The notes beneath the pieces were generated by a model. The model was not told where the DNA came from and did no database searches. It saw nothing but the letters and a program-made list of their open reading frames with translations. A DNA stretch of 64,000 nt from Candidatus Sedimenticola endophacoides (lineage in GTDB: Bacteria > Pseudomonadota > Gammaproteobacteria > Chromatiales > Chromatiaceae), in contig PQCP01000104.1 of the NCBI GenBank assembly GCA_003062205.1, positions 38,901 through 102,900 of the forward strand, in the 5' to 3' direction. The position numbers and the translations under genes are program-made. Positions 30,138 through 39,178 of this stretch are shown here, in pieces (within the stretch, counting starts at the first letter, position 1; the number at the start of each line of letters is the position of its first letter).

Positions 30138-33028
30138 CAGTGGATGGGAGGGCGCTTGGAGGGTGCATCGGGCGGCGCCGTGGAGTGGTCGCCCGGGGTC
30201 TCTCCGTGTGGCTGCCGGCTCAGCCGGTCCAGACGCTGCAGTAGGGTGTCGCGCAGGGCGCGCAGGCCGGTGAGGGCCTCCCGGGCCCGCTCCGGGCGGT
30301 TCTGCTCGTGGTCCCGGCAGATCGATCGGCCGGTCTCGTGCACCTGCTGGTGCAGGGAGAGGATGGCCGTATATTCCGTATGTCCGCCGTACTCCTGTTG
30401 CGCCTCGCCCGTCAGCCACAGGCCGAAGCGGCAGGCGGTGTGGCGCAGCTCGGGCGGTGCTTCGCGCACACCCCCGAGGTACTCCTCAATGTGCCGGACC
30501 CAGGCGCGGTGTTCGATGGCGGCGAACAGCAGTGAGAGGTGGTCGCGGTCGATGCGCCGCCGCCGGGTCCAGCTGGGGTGGGGGTGCCACCCGGCAACCC
30601 ACTTCAGCAACTGGCCGGGGGGCATTGGGTGGGCGATGCTGTATCCCTGGGCCAGGTCGCAGCCGAGCTTGAGCAGCAGGTCGCCGTGCGCGACGCTCTC
30701 CACCCCTTCGGCGATCACCCGGCGGCGGAAGGCGGCCGCCATGCCGATGATCCCCTCCAGGATCGCCAGGTCGTCGGGGTCATCGAGCATGTCGCGAACG
30801 AAGGTGCGGTCGATCTTCAGGGTGGCCGCCGGGAGGTGCTTGAGATAGGCGAGTGAGGAGTAGCCGGTGCCGAAGTCGTCGAGGGCGAAGCGGACGCCGA
30901 TCTTCTGGCAGGCGTGCATGATCCGCGACGCCTTGTAGATGTCGGCCAGGGCGCTGGTCTCCAGTACTTCGAGTTCCAGCAGGCCGGGATCGACCCGGGG
31001 GTGGGCGGCGAGCAGCTTGCGCAGGCGTGTGATGAACTCCGGCTGTTGCAGCTGGTAGGCGCCGATGTTGACGCTGACAGGGATGGTGTGCCCGGCCTGC
31101 AGCCAGATATCGACCTGCGTCAGCGCCTGGTCGATCACCCACTCCCCGAGCTCGATGGCGAAGGGCTGCTCGGCGATCGCCGGCAGGAAGAAGGAGGGGG
31201 GCAGGACCCCCTCCTGGGGGTGTTGCCAGCGCACCAGCGCCTCCACCCCGATCAGTTCGCCGCTGTGCATATTCACCTTGGGCTGGTAGTGCAGGATGAA
31301 CTCCTCCTTGACCATTCCCTGGTAGATGCGCAGCAGGTGCTCCTGGTGTCCGCGCAGATCCTGATCGTGCTCGGTGTCGAACAGGTGGTAGCGGTTCTTG
31401 CCGAGGAGCTTGGCCTGGTACATCGCCTGATCGGCCTGGCGCAGCAGCTGGTCGGCGTTGACCTCGTGCGGCTGTGGATAGACGGTGACCCCGAGGCTGC
31501 CGGATACCTGAAGCGGCTTGTCGTCGATCACCACCGGCTGGCTGGTGGTGTCGAGGATGCGCCGCAGCAGCGAGGCGCGCTCGTTGCCCTCCTGCACGTC
31601 GAGCAGCACCAGGACAAACTCGTCACCGCCCAGGCGGGCGATGGTGTCGCCCTCGCGGAGGATCTCGTGCAGGCGGCTGGCGAGGTTGATCAGCAGGTGA
31701 TCGCCGATGCTGTGGCCGTGGGCGTCGTTGATCTCCTTGAAACCGTCGAGGTCGAGGTAGGCGACCATCAGCCGGGCGTGGCGCCGCTCCGCCTGTGTCA
31801 GCGCCTGCTGCAGGCGGTCGGCGAGGAGGATCCGGTTGGGCAGGTTGGTCAGGATGTCGTGGTGCGCCGCATACTCCAGCTGCCGCTGGTGCTCGATCTG
31901 CTCGGTGATGTCGGTGCAGACGCCGATCCAGCGGCTCGGCCTGCCCTGCCCGTCGAGGATCGGGATGGCGTGGTTGCTCCAGTGGCGGTAGCCGCCGTCG
32001 TGGTGGCGGACCCGGTGCTGCAGGCGCAGCGGATCGGTGGCACTGCGGTAGCGTTCGATGATCTCCCGATAGGCGTCGATATCATCGGGGTGGATCCGTT
32101 CGAGCCAGGTGTGCAGGGTGGCGGAGACCTCGCCGGTGGGGTAGTGCAGGATCCCGTCGATATCACCATGCCACTCGATTGACCCGGCCGCCACGTCCCA
32201 TTCGAAGATCAAGTCGTAGGCGGCCTTGCCGGCGATCCGGAAACGCTCCTCGCTCACCTGTAGCGCCTGCTGGGTCTGCTTGCGCTCCTCGATCTCCCGG
32301 TTCAGCTCCCGGTTGCTCTGTTCCAGCTGCAGGGTCCGCTCCTCGATCAGGTGCTCCAGGTGCTTCTGGTGGTACTCCAGCTGATCCTGGGTCAGGCGGC
32401 GCCGCTCCACCTCGGCGTTGAGGCGCTCCAGCAGGGTGTTCTTTTCGTGCTCCAGGGTGTAGCCCCTGATCCGGTCGCGGCTGCTTTTGACGGTGATGTA
32501 ATAGATCAGGGTGAGAAACAGGATCATGGCCCCGGTCAGCAACAGCGCCGTCTCCTGGAGCTGGGTCACCAGCATCAGGGGCAGGATCAGCGCAGAGGGC
32601 ATGCTGGAGGCGATGAAAGCGGGCAGGTAGGCCGAGAGCAGCGGCACCGAGGCGCCCATCACCCCGAGCAGGATCAGGATGATGGCGCTCTGATAGACCG
32701 CGCCCTGGGTGTGGGGCAGCAGCAGACAGAGTCCGCCCCAGCCGATGCCGGCGAGGGCGGTGTTGATGGTGAAGTGGTGGGTCCAGACGGCCGGCGTCCG
32801 TTCCCGGTCGGCGGCGCCCAGGTACTGCTGGCGCAGGCGGATGCGCAGCAGTGCGGTGCAGAGCATCCAGATGGTCCAGAGGCTCAGCAGCGGGGCCGGA
32901 ACAGCGTCGGAGAGGCCGTAGGCGGAGGCGGCGGCAATGATTAGGATGCCGCTCGCGGAGGGGATGGCGTTCGCGTAGATCGCCTGCGCCTGCCTGGACT
33001 GGATGAATGCGCTTTTCCCTTGCTCCAT
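30137..33028 (-). CDS. MASE-PAS-GGDEF-EAL-CZB c-di-GMP enzyme
   Basis: A 963-aa protein with five or six N-terminal membrane segments (residues 20-190), a coiled coil (190-260), PAS (about 270-390), GGDEF with LGGDEF near 466, EAL with GVEALVRW near 594 and DDFGTGYSS, and a C-terminal domain (about 805-915) that matches the chemoreceptor zinc-binding CZB fold: His in IEHRAWV, Cys in ACRFGLWLTGE, and His in GHTEYTA and LHQQVHE. A CZB domain binds Zn2+ tightly and may couple zinc to c-di-GMP turnover. A Pro-rich tail ends the protein. Both catalytic motifs look active. Confidence 0.92.
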   Translation of the reverse strand: MEQGKSAFIQSRQAQAIYANAIPSASGILIIAAASAYGLSDAVPAPLLSLWTIWMLCTALLRIRLRQQYLGAADRERTPAVWTHHFTINTALAGIGWGGLCLLLPHTQGAVYQSAIILILLGVMGASVPLLSAYLPAFIASSMPSALILPLMLVTQLQETALLLTGAMILFLTLIYYITVKSSRDRIRGYTLEHEKNTLLERLNAEVERRRLTQDQLEYHQKHLEHLIEERTLQLEQSNRELNREIEERKQTQQALQVSEERFRIAGKAAYDLIFEWDVAAGSIEWHGDIDGILHYPTGEVSATLHTWLERIHPDDIDAYREIIERYRSATDPLRLQHRVRHHDGGYRHWSNHAIPILDGQGRPSRWIGVCTDITEQIEHQRQLEYAAHHDILTNLPNRILLADRLQQALTQAERRHARLMVAYLDLDGFKEINDAHGHSIGDHLLINLASRLHEILREGDTIARLGGDEFVLVLLDVQEGNERASLLRRILDTTSQPVVIDDKPLQVSGSLGVTVYPQPHEVNADQLLRQADQAMYQAKLLGKNRYHLFDTEHDQDLRGHQEHLLRIYQGMVKEEFILHYQPKVNMHSGELIGVEALVRWQHPQEGVLPPSFFLPAIAEQPFAIELGEWVIDQALTQVDIWLQAGHTIPVSVNIGAYQLQQPEFITRLRKLLAAHPRVDPGLLELEVLETSALADIYKASRIMHACQKIGVRFALDDFGTGYSSLAYLKHLPAATLKIDRTFVRDMLDDPDDLAILEGIIGMAAAFRRRVIAEGVESVAHGDLLLKLGCDLAQGYSIAHPMPPGQLLKWVAGWHPHPSWTRRRRIDRDHLSLLFAAIEHRAWVRHIEEYLGGVREAPPELRHTACRFGLWLTGEAQQEYGGHTEYTAILSLHQQVHETGRSICRDHEQNRPERAREALTGLRALRDTLLQRLDRLSRQPHGETPGDHSTAPPDAPSKRPPIH

Positions 33029-33226
33029 AGACGCTATTCTTGACCGGAGCGGGGCGCTTTACAAGGCCGGTGGGCGGAGGCGGGGCGGTTTGCAGCGACA
33101 AGAAAAAACTGCGAACAAATTCGCACACGGATGAAATTCCCCTATAAAATCGGTTTATTTTTTAAAATCCAGTTAAAAATAGGTAGTTAGAGTGTAATTT
33201 TTTCTTTACGTGGGCCGTGGAATCAG

Positions 33227-33255
33227 TTGACAATTAAAGTACTTTGCAAATGATT
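33227..33255 (+). promoter_or_regulatory. Possible promoter of the propionate module
   Basis: A consensus -35 box TTGACA at 33227-33232 is followed after 17 bases by ATGATT, a poor -10. It lies in an AT-rich stretch of about 280 bases (33029-33312) without genes, upstream of prpE. The stretch also holds several A/T runs that could act as UP-like or curved DNA. The call is tentative. Confidence 0.3.
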
Positions 33256-33312
33256 CCGGTAAGCACACCCATGCCGCAATCGACCATAACCAGCAACAGT
33301 GGAAGAAAAACG

Positions 33313-35206
33313 ATGAACTACAACGAGACCTACGCGCGTTCTATGGAGGATCCTGAAGGCTTCTGGGCGGAGGCCGCGCAGGATATTGACTGGCACAAGC
33401 CCTGGGACAAGGTGCTGGATGACACCAATGTGCCCTTCTACCGCTGGTTTGTCGGCGGAGAGCTCAACACCTGCCATAACGCCCTCGACCGGCATGTGGA
33501 GGGTGGCCGGGGTGAGCAGGCGGCGCTGATCCACGACAGCCCCGTCACCGGCACCCAGACCACCTACAGCTACCGCCAGCTGCGCGACCGCGTGGCCCGT
33601 TTCGCCGGGGTGCTCCGGGATCAGGGGGTGGGCAAGGGGGACCGGGTCATCGTCTACATGCCGATGATCCCCGAGGCGGCCATCGCCATGCTCGCCTGCG
33701 CCCGCATCGGGGCCATCCACTCGGTGGTGTTTGGCGGTTTCGCCGCCAAGGAGCTGGCCACGCGTATCGACGACGCCAAACCAAAGGTGATCGTCTCCGC
33801 CTCCTGCGGGATCGAGGGGGCACGGGTGATCGCCTACAAACCTCTGCTCGATGAGGCAATCGACTTCTCCATCCATAAGCCCGATCACACGGTGATCTTC
33901 CAGCGGCCCCAGGCCGAGGCGGCGATGCAGGCCGGGCGCGACCTGGACTGGGCCGGCGCCGAGGCGGCCGCCGAGCCCGCCGACTGCGTGCCGGTGCAGG
34001 CCACCGATCCCCTCTACATCCTCTACACCTCCGGTACCACCGGCATTCCCAAGGGGGTGGTGCGCGACAATGGCGGCCATGCCGTGGCCATGAAGTGGAC
34101 CATGAAGAACATCTACAACGTGCAGCCCGGGGATGTCTACTGGGCGGCCTCGGACGTGGGCTGGGTGGTGGGCCACTCCTACATCGTCTATGCCCCGCTG
34201 CTGCACGGCGCCACCACGGTGATGTTCGAGGGTAAGCCGGTCGGTACCCCCGATGCCGGGGCCTTCTGGCGGGTGATCTCCGAACACGGGGTGAAGGTGA
34301 TGTTTACCGCCCCCACGGCGTTTCGCGCCATCAAACGCGAGGATCCCGGGGCGGAGCATCTCAAGCGCTACGACATGTCGAAGTTTGTCGCCCTGTTCCT
34401 GGCCGGAGAGCGTTGCGACCCCGACACCCTGGATTGGGCGCAGAGCAAGCTGGGCGTGCCGGTGGTCGATCATTGGTGGCAGACCGAGACCGGCTGGGGC
34501 ATCGCCGCCAACTGTCTGGGTATCGAGGCGCTGCCGATCAAACCCGGTTCGCCCACCGTGGCGGTGCCCGGTTACGATGTGCGCATCCTTGATGAAAACG
34601 GCGCCGAGGAGGCCCCGGGCGAGATCGGACGCATCATGATCAAGCTGCCGATGCCCCCGGGTTGTCTGCCCACCCTGTGGCAGAATGATCAGCGCTATGT
34701 CGACTCTTAACCTGAGCGCCCAGGAGGGTTACTACCTCACCGGCGATGCCGGTTACAAGGACGCCGACGGCTATCTGTGGATCATGAGCCGCATCGACGA
34801 CATCATCAACGTCGCCGGTCACCGCCTCTCCACCGGCGGCATGGAGGAGGTGCTCTCCTCTCACCCCGATGTGGCCGAGTGCGCGGTGATCGGGGCCGCC
34901 GATCAGCTCAAGGGCGAACTGCCGGTGGGGATGGTGGTGCTCAAGGCGGGGGTGGAACGCCCCGAGCCGGAGCTGATGGCCGAGCTGGTGGCGCTGGTGC
35001 GCGAGAAGATCGGTCCGGTGGCCGCGTTCAAGAAGGTGGTGGTGGTGGAGCGCCTGCCCAAGACCCGCTCCGGCAAGATCCTGCGCGGCACCATGAAGAA
35101 GATCGCCGATGGCGAGGAGTACCGGATGCCCGCCACCATTGACGATCCCGCCATCCTGGATGAGATCGGCGAGGCGTTGCGGCGCATTGGCTATGCCAAA
35201 CAGTAA
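33313..35206 (+). CDS. prpE: Propionyl-CoA synthetase, apparent +1 frameshift
   Basis: Acyl-CoA synthetase (AMP-forming), about 630 aa once reframed, matching PrpE (around 628). It activates propionate to propionyl-CoA. The AMP-binding motif YTSGTTGIPKGVV and the DHWWQTETGW region lie in the first frame, which ends VDS at TAA 34708-34710. The second frame resumes with LSAQEGYYLTGDAGYKDADG, IINVAGHRLSTG and the C-terminal catalytic lysine KTRSGKILRG. The sequence TCTTAACCTG would read Ser-Tyr-Leu with one A less, so a single inserted A near 34709 breaks the gene. A real pseudogene or a base-calling error are both possible. Confidence 0.88.
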
Positions 35207-35231
35207 GTGCTGATGCACTGAACCGAGCGCG

Positions 35232-35255
35232 GGGGCCGCGGCTGGCCGCGGCCCC
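35232..35255 (+). terminator. Strong intercistronic hairpin between prpE and mutA
   Basis: A perfect 10-bp inverted repeat, GGGGCCGCGG with CCGCGGCCCC, around a four-base CTGG loop. No run of T follows, so it is not a standard Rho-independent terminator. It could mark mRNA processing or protect a 3' end. It lies 28 bases before the mutase start. Confidence 0.4.
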
Positions 35256-35282
35256 GTTCACCACCACCATTCTGGAATCACT

Positions 35283-37433
35283 ATGGCCGATTTGACTCAA
35301 CCGACCATCGACGACTGGCGCAGCCTGGCCGAAAAAGAGCTGCGCGGGCGTCCCCTTGACGAGCTGACCTGGAACACCCCGGAGGGGATCGCGGTCAAGC
35401 CGCTCTACAGCGCGGCGGACCTGGAGGGCATGGAGCATGGCGGGGGCCTGCCCGGTTTCGCCCCCTTCATGCGTGGTCCGCGCGCCACCATGTACGCCGG
35501 GCGCCCCTGGACCGTGCGCCAGTACGCCGGCTTCTCCACCGCCGAGGAGTCCAACGCCTTCTACCGGCGTAACCTGGCCGCCGGTCAGCAGGGGCTGTCG
35601 GTCGCCTTTGATCTGGCCACCCATCGCGGCTACGATTCGGACCACGAGCGGGTGGTCGGCGACGTGGGCAAGGCCGGGGTGGCGATCGACTCCGTCGAGG
35701 ACATGAAGATCCTGTTCGACGGCATTCCCCTGGACCGGGTCTCGGTCTCCATGACCATGAACGGCGCGGTGCTGCCGGTGATGGCCAGCTACATCGTCGC
35801 CGCCGAGGAGCAGGGCGTGGCCCCGGAGCAGCTCGCCGGGACCTTGCAGAACGACATCCTCAAGGAGTTCATGGTCCGCAACACCTATATCTATCCACCC
35901 GCCCCCTCGATGCGTATCGTCGCCGACATCATCGGCTATACCGCCGAGCGCATGCCCAAGTTCAACTCCGTCTCCATCTCCGGCTACCATATGCAGGAGG
36001 CGGGGGCGACCAATGTGCAGGAGCTGGCCTTCACCATCGCCGACGGCCTGGAGTATGTGCGCGCCGCCATCGCCCGGGGGCTGGATGTGGACCGTTTCGC
36101 ACCGCGCCTCTCCTTCTTCTTCGCCATCGGCATGAACTTCTTCATGGAGGCGGCCAAGCTGCGCGCCGCGCGCATCCTCTGGGCGGAGCTGATGGAGAAG
36201 CACTTCCAGCCACGGGACGCGCGCTCGCGGATGCTGCGCACCCACTGCCAGACCTCCGGCGTCAGCCTCACCGCCCGGGACCCCTACAACAACATCATAC
36301 GCACCACCATCGAGGCCCTGGCGGCGGTGCTCGGCGGCACCCAGTCCCTGCACACCAACTCCTTCGACGAGGCCCTGGCCCTGCCCACCGATTTTTCGGC
36401 GCGCATCGCCCGCAACACCCAGCTGGTGATCCAGGAGGAGGCCGGTGTTACCAAGGTGGTCGACCCCCTGGCCGGCTCCTACTATGTCGAGAGCCTTACC
36501 GCCTCGCTGGTGGATGAGGCGCGCAAGCTGATCGACGAGGTGGAGGCGCTCGGCGGTATGACCAAGGCGGTGGAGTCGGGAATGCCCAAGCTGCGTATCG
36601 AGGAGGCGGCGGCGCGGCGCCAGGCGCGCATCGACCGCGGCGAGGAGGTGATTGTCGGCGTCAACCGCTATCGCCTTGCCGAGGAGCCCGAGGTGGAGGT
36701 GCTGGATATCGATAACAGCGCCGTGCGCGAGGCCCAGGTGGCGCGTCTGCGCCGGGTCCGGGAGGGACGCGATAGCGCCGCCTGCCAGGCGGCCCTTGAT
36801 GCACTCACCCGCGCCGCGCGCGAGGGCGACGGCAACCTGCTGGCGCTGGCGGTGGAGGCGGCGCGCGCGCGCGCCACCGTGGGCGAGATCTCCGACGCCC
36901 TGGAGCGGGTCTACGGCCGCCACAGGGCGGTGACCCGCTCGGTCTCCGGCGTGTACGGCGCGGCCTACGAGGGGGATGAAATGTTCGACGAGATCAAGCG
37001 GCGGATCGACGCGTTCGCCGCCGCCGAGGGGCGCCGCCCCCGCATGCTGGTGGTGAAGATGGGGCAGGACGGCCATGATCGCGGCGCCAAGGTGATCGCC
37101 ACCGCCTACGCGGATCTCGGATTCGATGTGGATATCGGCCCCATGTTCCAGACCCCCGAGGAGGCGGCGCGCCAGGCGGCGGAGAACGATGTGCACGTGG
37201 TCGGGGTCTCCTCCCTGGCGGCGGGCCACAAGACCCTGGTGCCGCAGCTGATCGAGGCGCTCCAGGCAGAGGGGGCGGAAGAGGTGCTGGTGGTCTGCGG
37301 AGGAGTGATTCCGCCCAAGGATTACCAGGGGCTGCGCGACGCCGGAGTGGCGGCGGTCTACGGACCGGGCACCAACATCACCGAGTCGGCCGCCGAGCTG
37401 ATCGGGCTGATCGAGCAGCGGCGCGCCGGATAG
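35283..37433 (+). CDS. mutA: Methylmalonyl-CoA mutase
   Basis: A 716-aa adenosylcobalamin enzyme that interconverts succinyl-CoA and (R)-methylmalonyl-CoA. The N-terminal substrate barrel has [30 protein letters not shown] and [15 protein letters not shown]. The C-terminal B12 domain has the base-off motif [13 protein letters not shown] and the [14 protein letters not shown] and [12 protein letters not shown] segments. Its length and single-chain design match the homodimeric form (Escherichia coli Sbm is about the same size). It is the central enzyme of the module with pccB, pccA, meaB and mce. Confidence 0.97.
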   Translation: MADLTQPTIDDWRSLAEKELRGRPLDELTWNTPEGIAVKPLYSAADLEGMEHGGGLPGFAPFMRGPRATMYAGRPWTVRQYAGFSTAEESNAFYRRNLAAGQQGLSVAFDLATHRGYDSDHERVVGDVGKAGVAIDSVEDMKILFDGIPLDRVSVSMTMNGAVLPVMASYIVAAEEQGVAPEQLAGTLQNDILKEFMVRNTYIYPPAPSMRIVADIIGYTAERMPKFNSVSISGYHMQEAGATNVQELAFTIADGLEYVRAAIARGLDVDRFAPRLSFFFAIGMNFFMEAAKLRAARILWAELMEKHFQPRDARSRMLRTHCQTSGVSLTARDPYNNIIRTTIEALAAVLGGTQSLHTNSFDEALALPTDFSARIARNTQLVIQEEAGVTKVVDPLAGSYYVESLTASLVDEARKLIDEVEALGGMTKAVESGMPKLRIEEAAARRQARIDRGEEVIVGVNRYRLAEEPEVEVLDIDNSAVREAQVARLRRVREGRDSAACQAALDALTRAAREGDGNLLALAVEAARARATVGEISDALERVYGRHRAVTRSVSGVYGAAYEGDEMFDEIKRRIDAFAAAEGRRPRMLVVKMGQDGHDRGAKVIATAYADLGFDVDIGPMFQTPEEAARQAAENDVHVVGVSSLAAGHKTLVPQLIEALQAEGAEEVLVVCGGVIPPKDYQGLRDAGVAAVYGPGTNITESAAELIGLIEQRRAG

Positions 37434-37507
37434 CGGACCACGGGGGGCCGGAGAGGCGGCGGCCGACCCTTTTACACGAAACCAATAAACCGAATTGGTG
37501 AAGAGCG

Positions 37508-39040
37508 ATGCAAGAGATTATTCATAAGCTGGAAGAGAAGCGGGAGGCGGCGCGCGCCGGAGGCGGTCAGACGCGTATCGACAAGCAGCACGCCAAGGGG
37601 AAGCTGACCGCGCGCGAGCGCATCGAACTGTTCCTCGATCCCGGCACGTTCGAGGAGTGGGACATGTTCGTCGAGCACGGCTGCACCGACTTCGGCATGG
37701 AGCGCCAGCAGGTCCCCGGCGATGGCGTGGTGACCGGCTACGGAACCGTCAGCGGCCGCCTGGTGTTTGTCTTCAGTCAGGACTTCACCGTATTTGGCGG
37801 CTCGCTCTCCGGTTCCCACGCGGAGAAGATCTGCAAGGTCATGGATCACGCCATGAAGGTGGGGGCCCCGGTGATCGGTCTCAACGACTCGGGCGGGGCG
37901 CGTATCCAGGAGGGGGTGGAGTCGCTGGCCGGTTACGCCGACGTGTTTCAGCGCAACGTGCTGGCCTCGGGGGTGGTGCCGCAGATCTCCATGATCATGG
38001 GCCCCTGTGCCGGCGGCGCGGTCTATTCGCCCTCCATGACCGACTTCATCTTCATGGTCAAGGACACCTCCTACATGTTCGTCACCGGCCCCGACGTGGT
38101 CAAGACCGTGACCCATGAGGAGGTGACCGCCGAGCAGTTGGGCGGCGCCCTGACCCACACCACCAAGTCCGGCGTGGCCGACCTCGCCTTCGACAACGAT
38201 GTGGAGGCGCTGCTGATGCTGCGCCGCTTTGTCAACTTTCTGCCCGCCAATAACCGCGAGCGACCCCCGGTGTGGCCCACGGATGATCCGACGGAGCGCA
38301 AGATCGCCTCCCTCGACACCCTGATTCCTGCCGATCCCAACAAGCCTTACGACATGAAGGAGCTGATCGGCAAGATCGTCGATGACAACGACTTCTTCGA
38401 ACTCCAGTCCGGCTACGCCGCCAACATCATCACCGGCTTCGCGCGCATGGCGGGCTCCACGGTGGGTATCGTCGCCAACCAACCGATGGTGCTGGCCGGC
38501 TGCCTGGATATCGACTCGTCGAAAAAGGCGGCACGCTTCGTGCGCTTCTGCGACGCCTTCAACATCCCCCTCCTCACCCTGGTCGACGTCCCGGGCTTCC
38601 TTCCCGGCACCACTCAGGAGTACGGCGGCATCATCAAGCATGGGGCGAAGTTGCTCTACGCCTACGCCGAGGCCACGGTGCCGAAGGTGACGGTGATCAC
38701 CCGCAAGGCCTACGGCGGTGCCTACGATGTGATGTCATCCAAGCACCTGCGCGGCGACGTCAACCTCGCCTGGCCCACCGCCGAGATCGCGGTCATGGGG
38801 CCCAAGGGGGCGGTGGAGATCATCTTCCGCCAGGACATCGGCGACGCGGAGAAGATCGCCGCCCGCACCGAGGAGTATCGCGACAAATTCGCCAACCCCT
38901 TCGTCGCCGGCAGGCACGGCTTTATCGATGACGTGATCATGCCGCACAGCACCCGCAAGCGTATCTGCCGCTCGCTGGCGATGCTGGCCGACAAGGAGCT
39001 GGAGAACCCCTGGCGCAAGCACGGCAACATTCCGCTGTGA
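37508..39040 (+). CDS. pccB: Propionyl-CoA carboxylase beta subunit
   Basis: A 510-aa carboxyltransferase. The first half has [20 protein letters not shown] and the CoA pocket [19 protein letters not shown]. The second half has [19 protein letters not shown] and [18 protein letters not shown], which form the biotin-carboxyl pocket. It moves CO2 from carboxybiotin to propionyl-CoA, giving methylmalonyl-CoA. The alpha subunit, 139 bases downstream, carries biotin and the carboxylase and is split by element copy 4. Confidence 0.97.
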   Translation: MQEIIHKLEEKREAARAGGGQTRIDKQHAKGKLTARERIELFLDPGTFEEWDMFVEHGCTDFGMERQQVPGDGVVTGYGTVSGRLVFVFSQDFTVFGGSLSGSHAEKICKVMDHAMKVGAPVIGLNDSGGARIQEGVESLAGYADVFQRNVLASGVVPQISMIMGPCAGGAVYSPSMTDFIFMVKDTSYMFVTGPDVVKTVTHEEVTAEQLGGALTHTTKSGVADLAFDNDVEALLMLRRFVNFLPANNRERPPVWPTDDPTERKIASLDTLIPADPNKPYDMKELIGKIVDDNDFFELQSGYAANIITGFARMAGSTVGIVANQPMVLAGCLDIDSSKKAARFVRFCDAFNIPLLTLVDVPGFLPGTTQEYGGIIKHGAKLLYAYAEATVPKVTVITRKAYGGAYDVMSSKHLRGDVNLAWPTAEIAVMGPKGAVEIIFRQDIGDAEKIAARTEEYRDKFANPFVAGRHGFIDDVIMPHSTRKRICRSLAMLADKELENPWRKHGNIPL

Positions 39041-39178
39041 AGCGCAGCGGACAAAAAATCCCGAGCAGACGAAATGCCGTCGCGGGGCCGGGAGGCTGTG
39101 GGTCGCGGGTGTTCGGCGCCACGCCGTATCCCCGCACCGCTCACCGCGGCGCCGCATCCATGACAGAAAGGCCTGACC

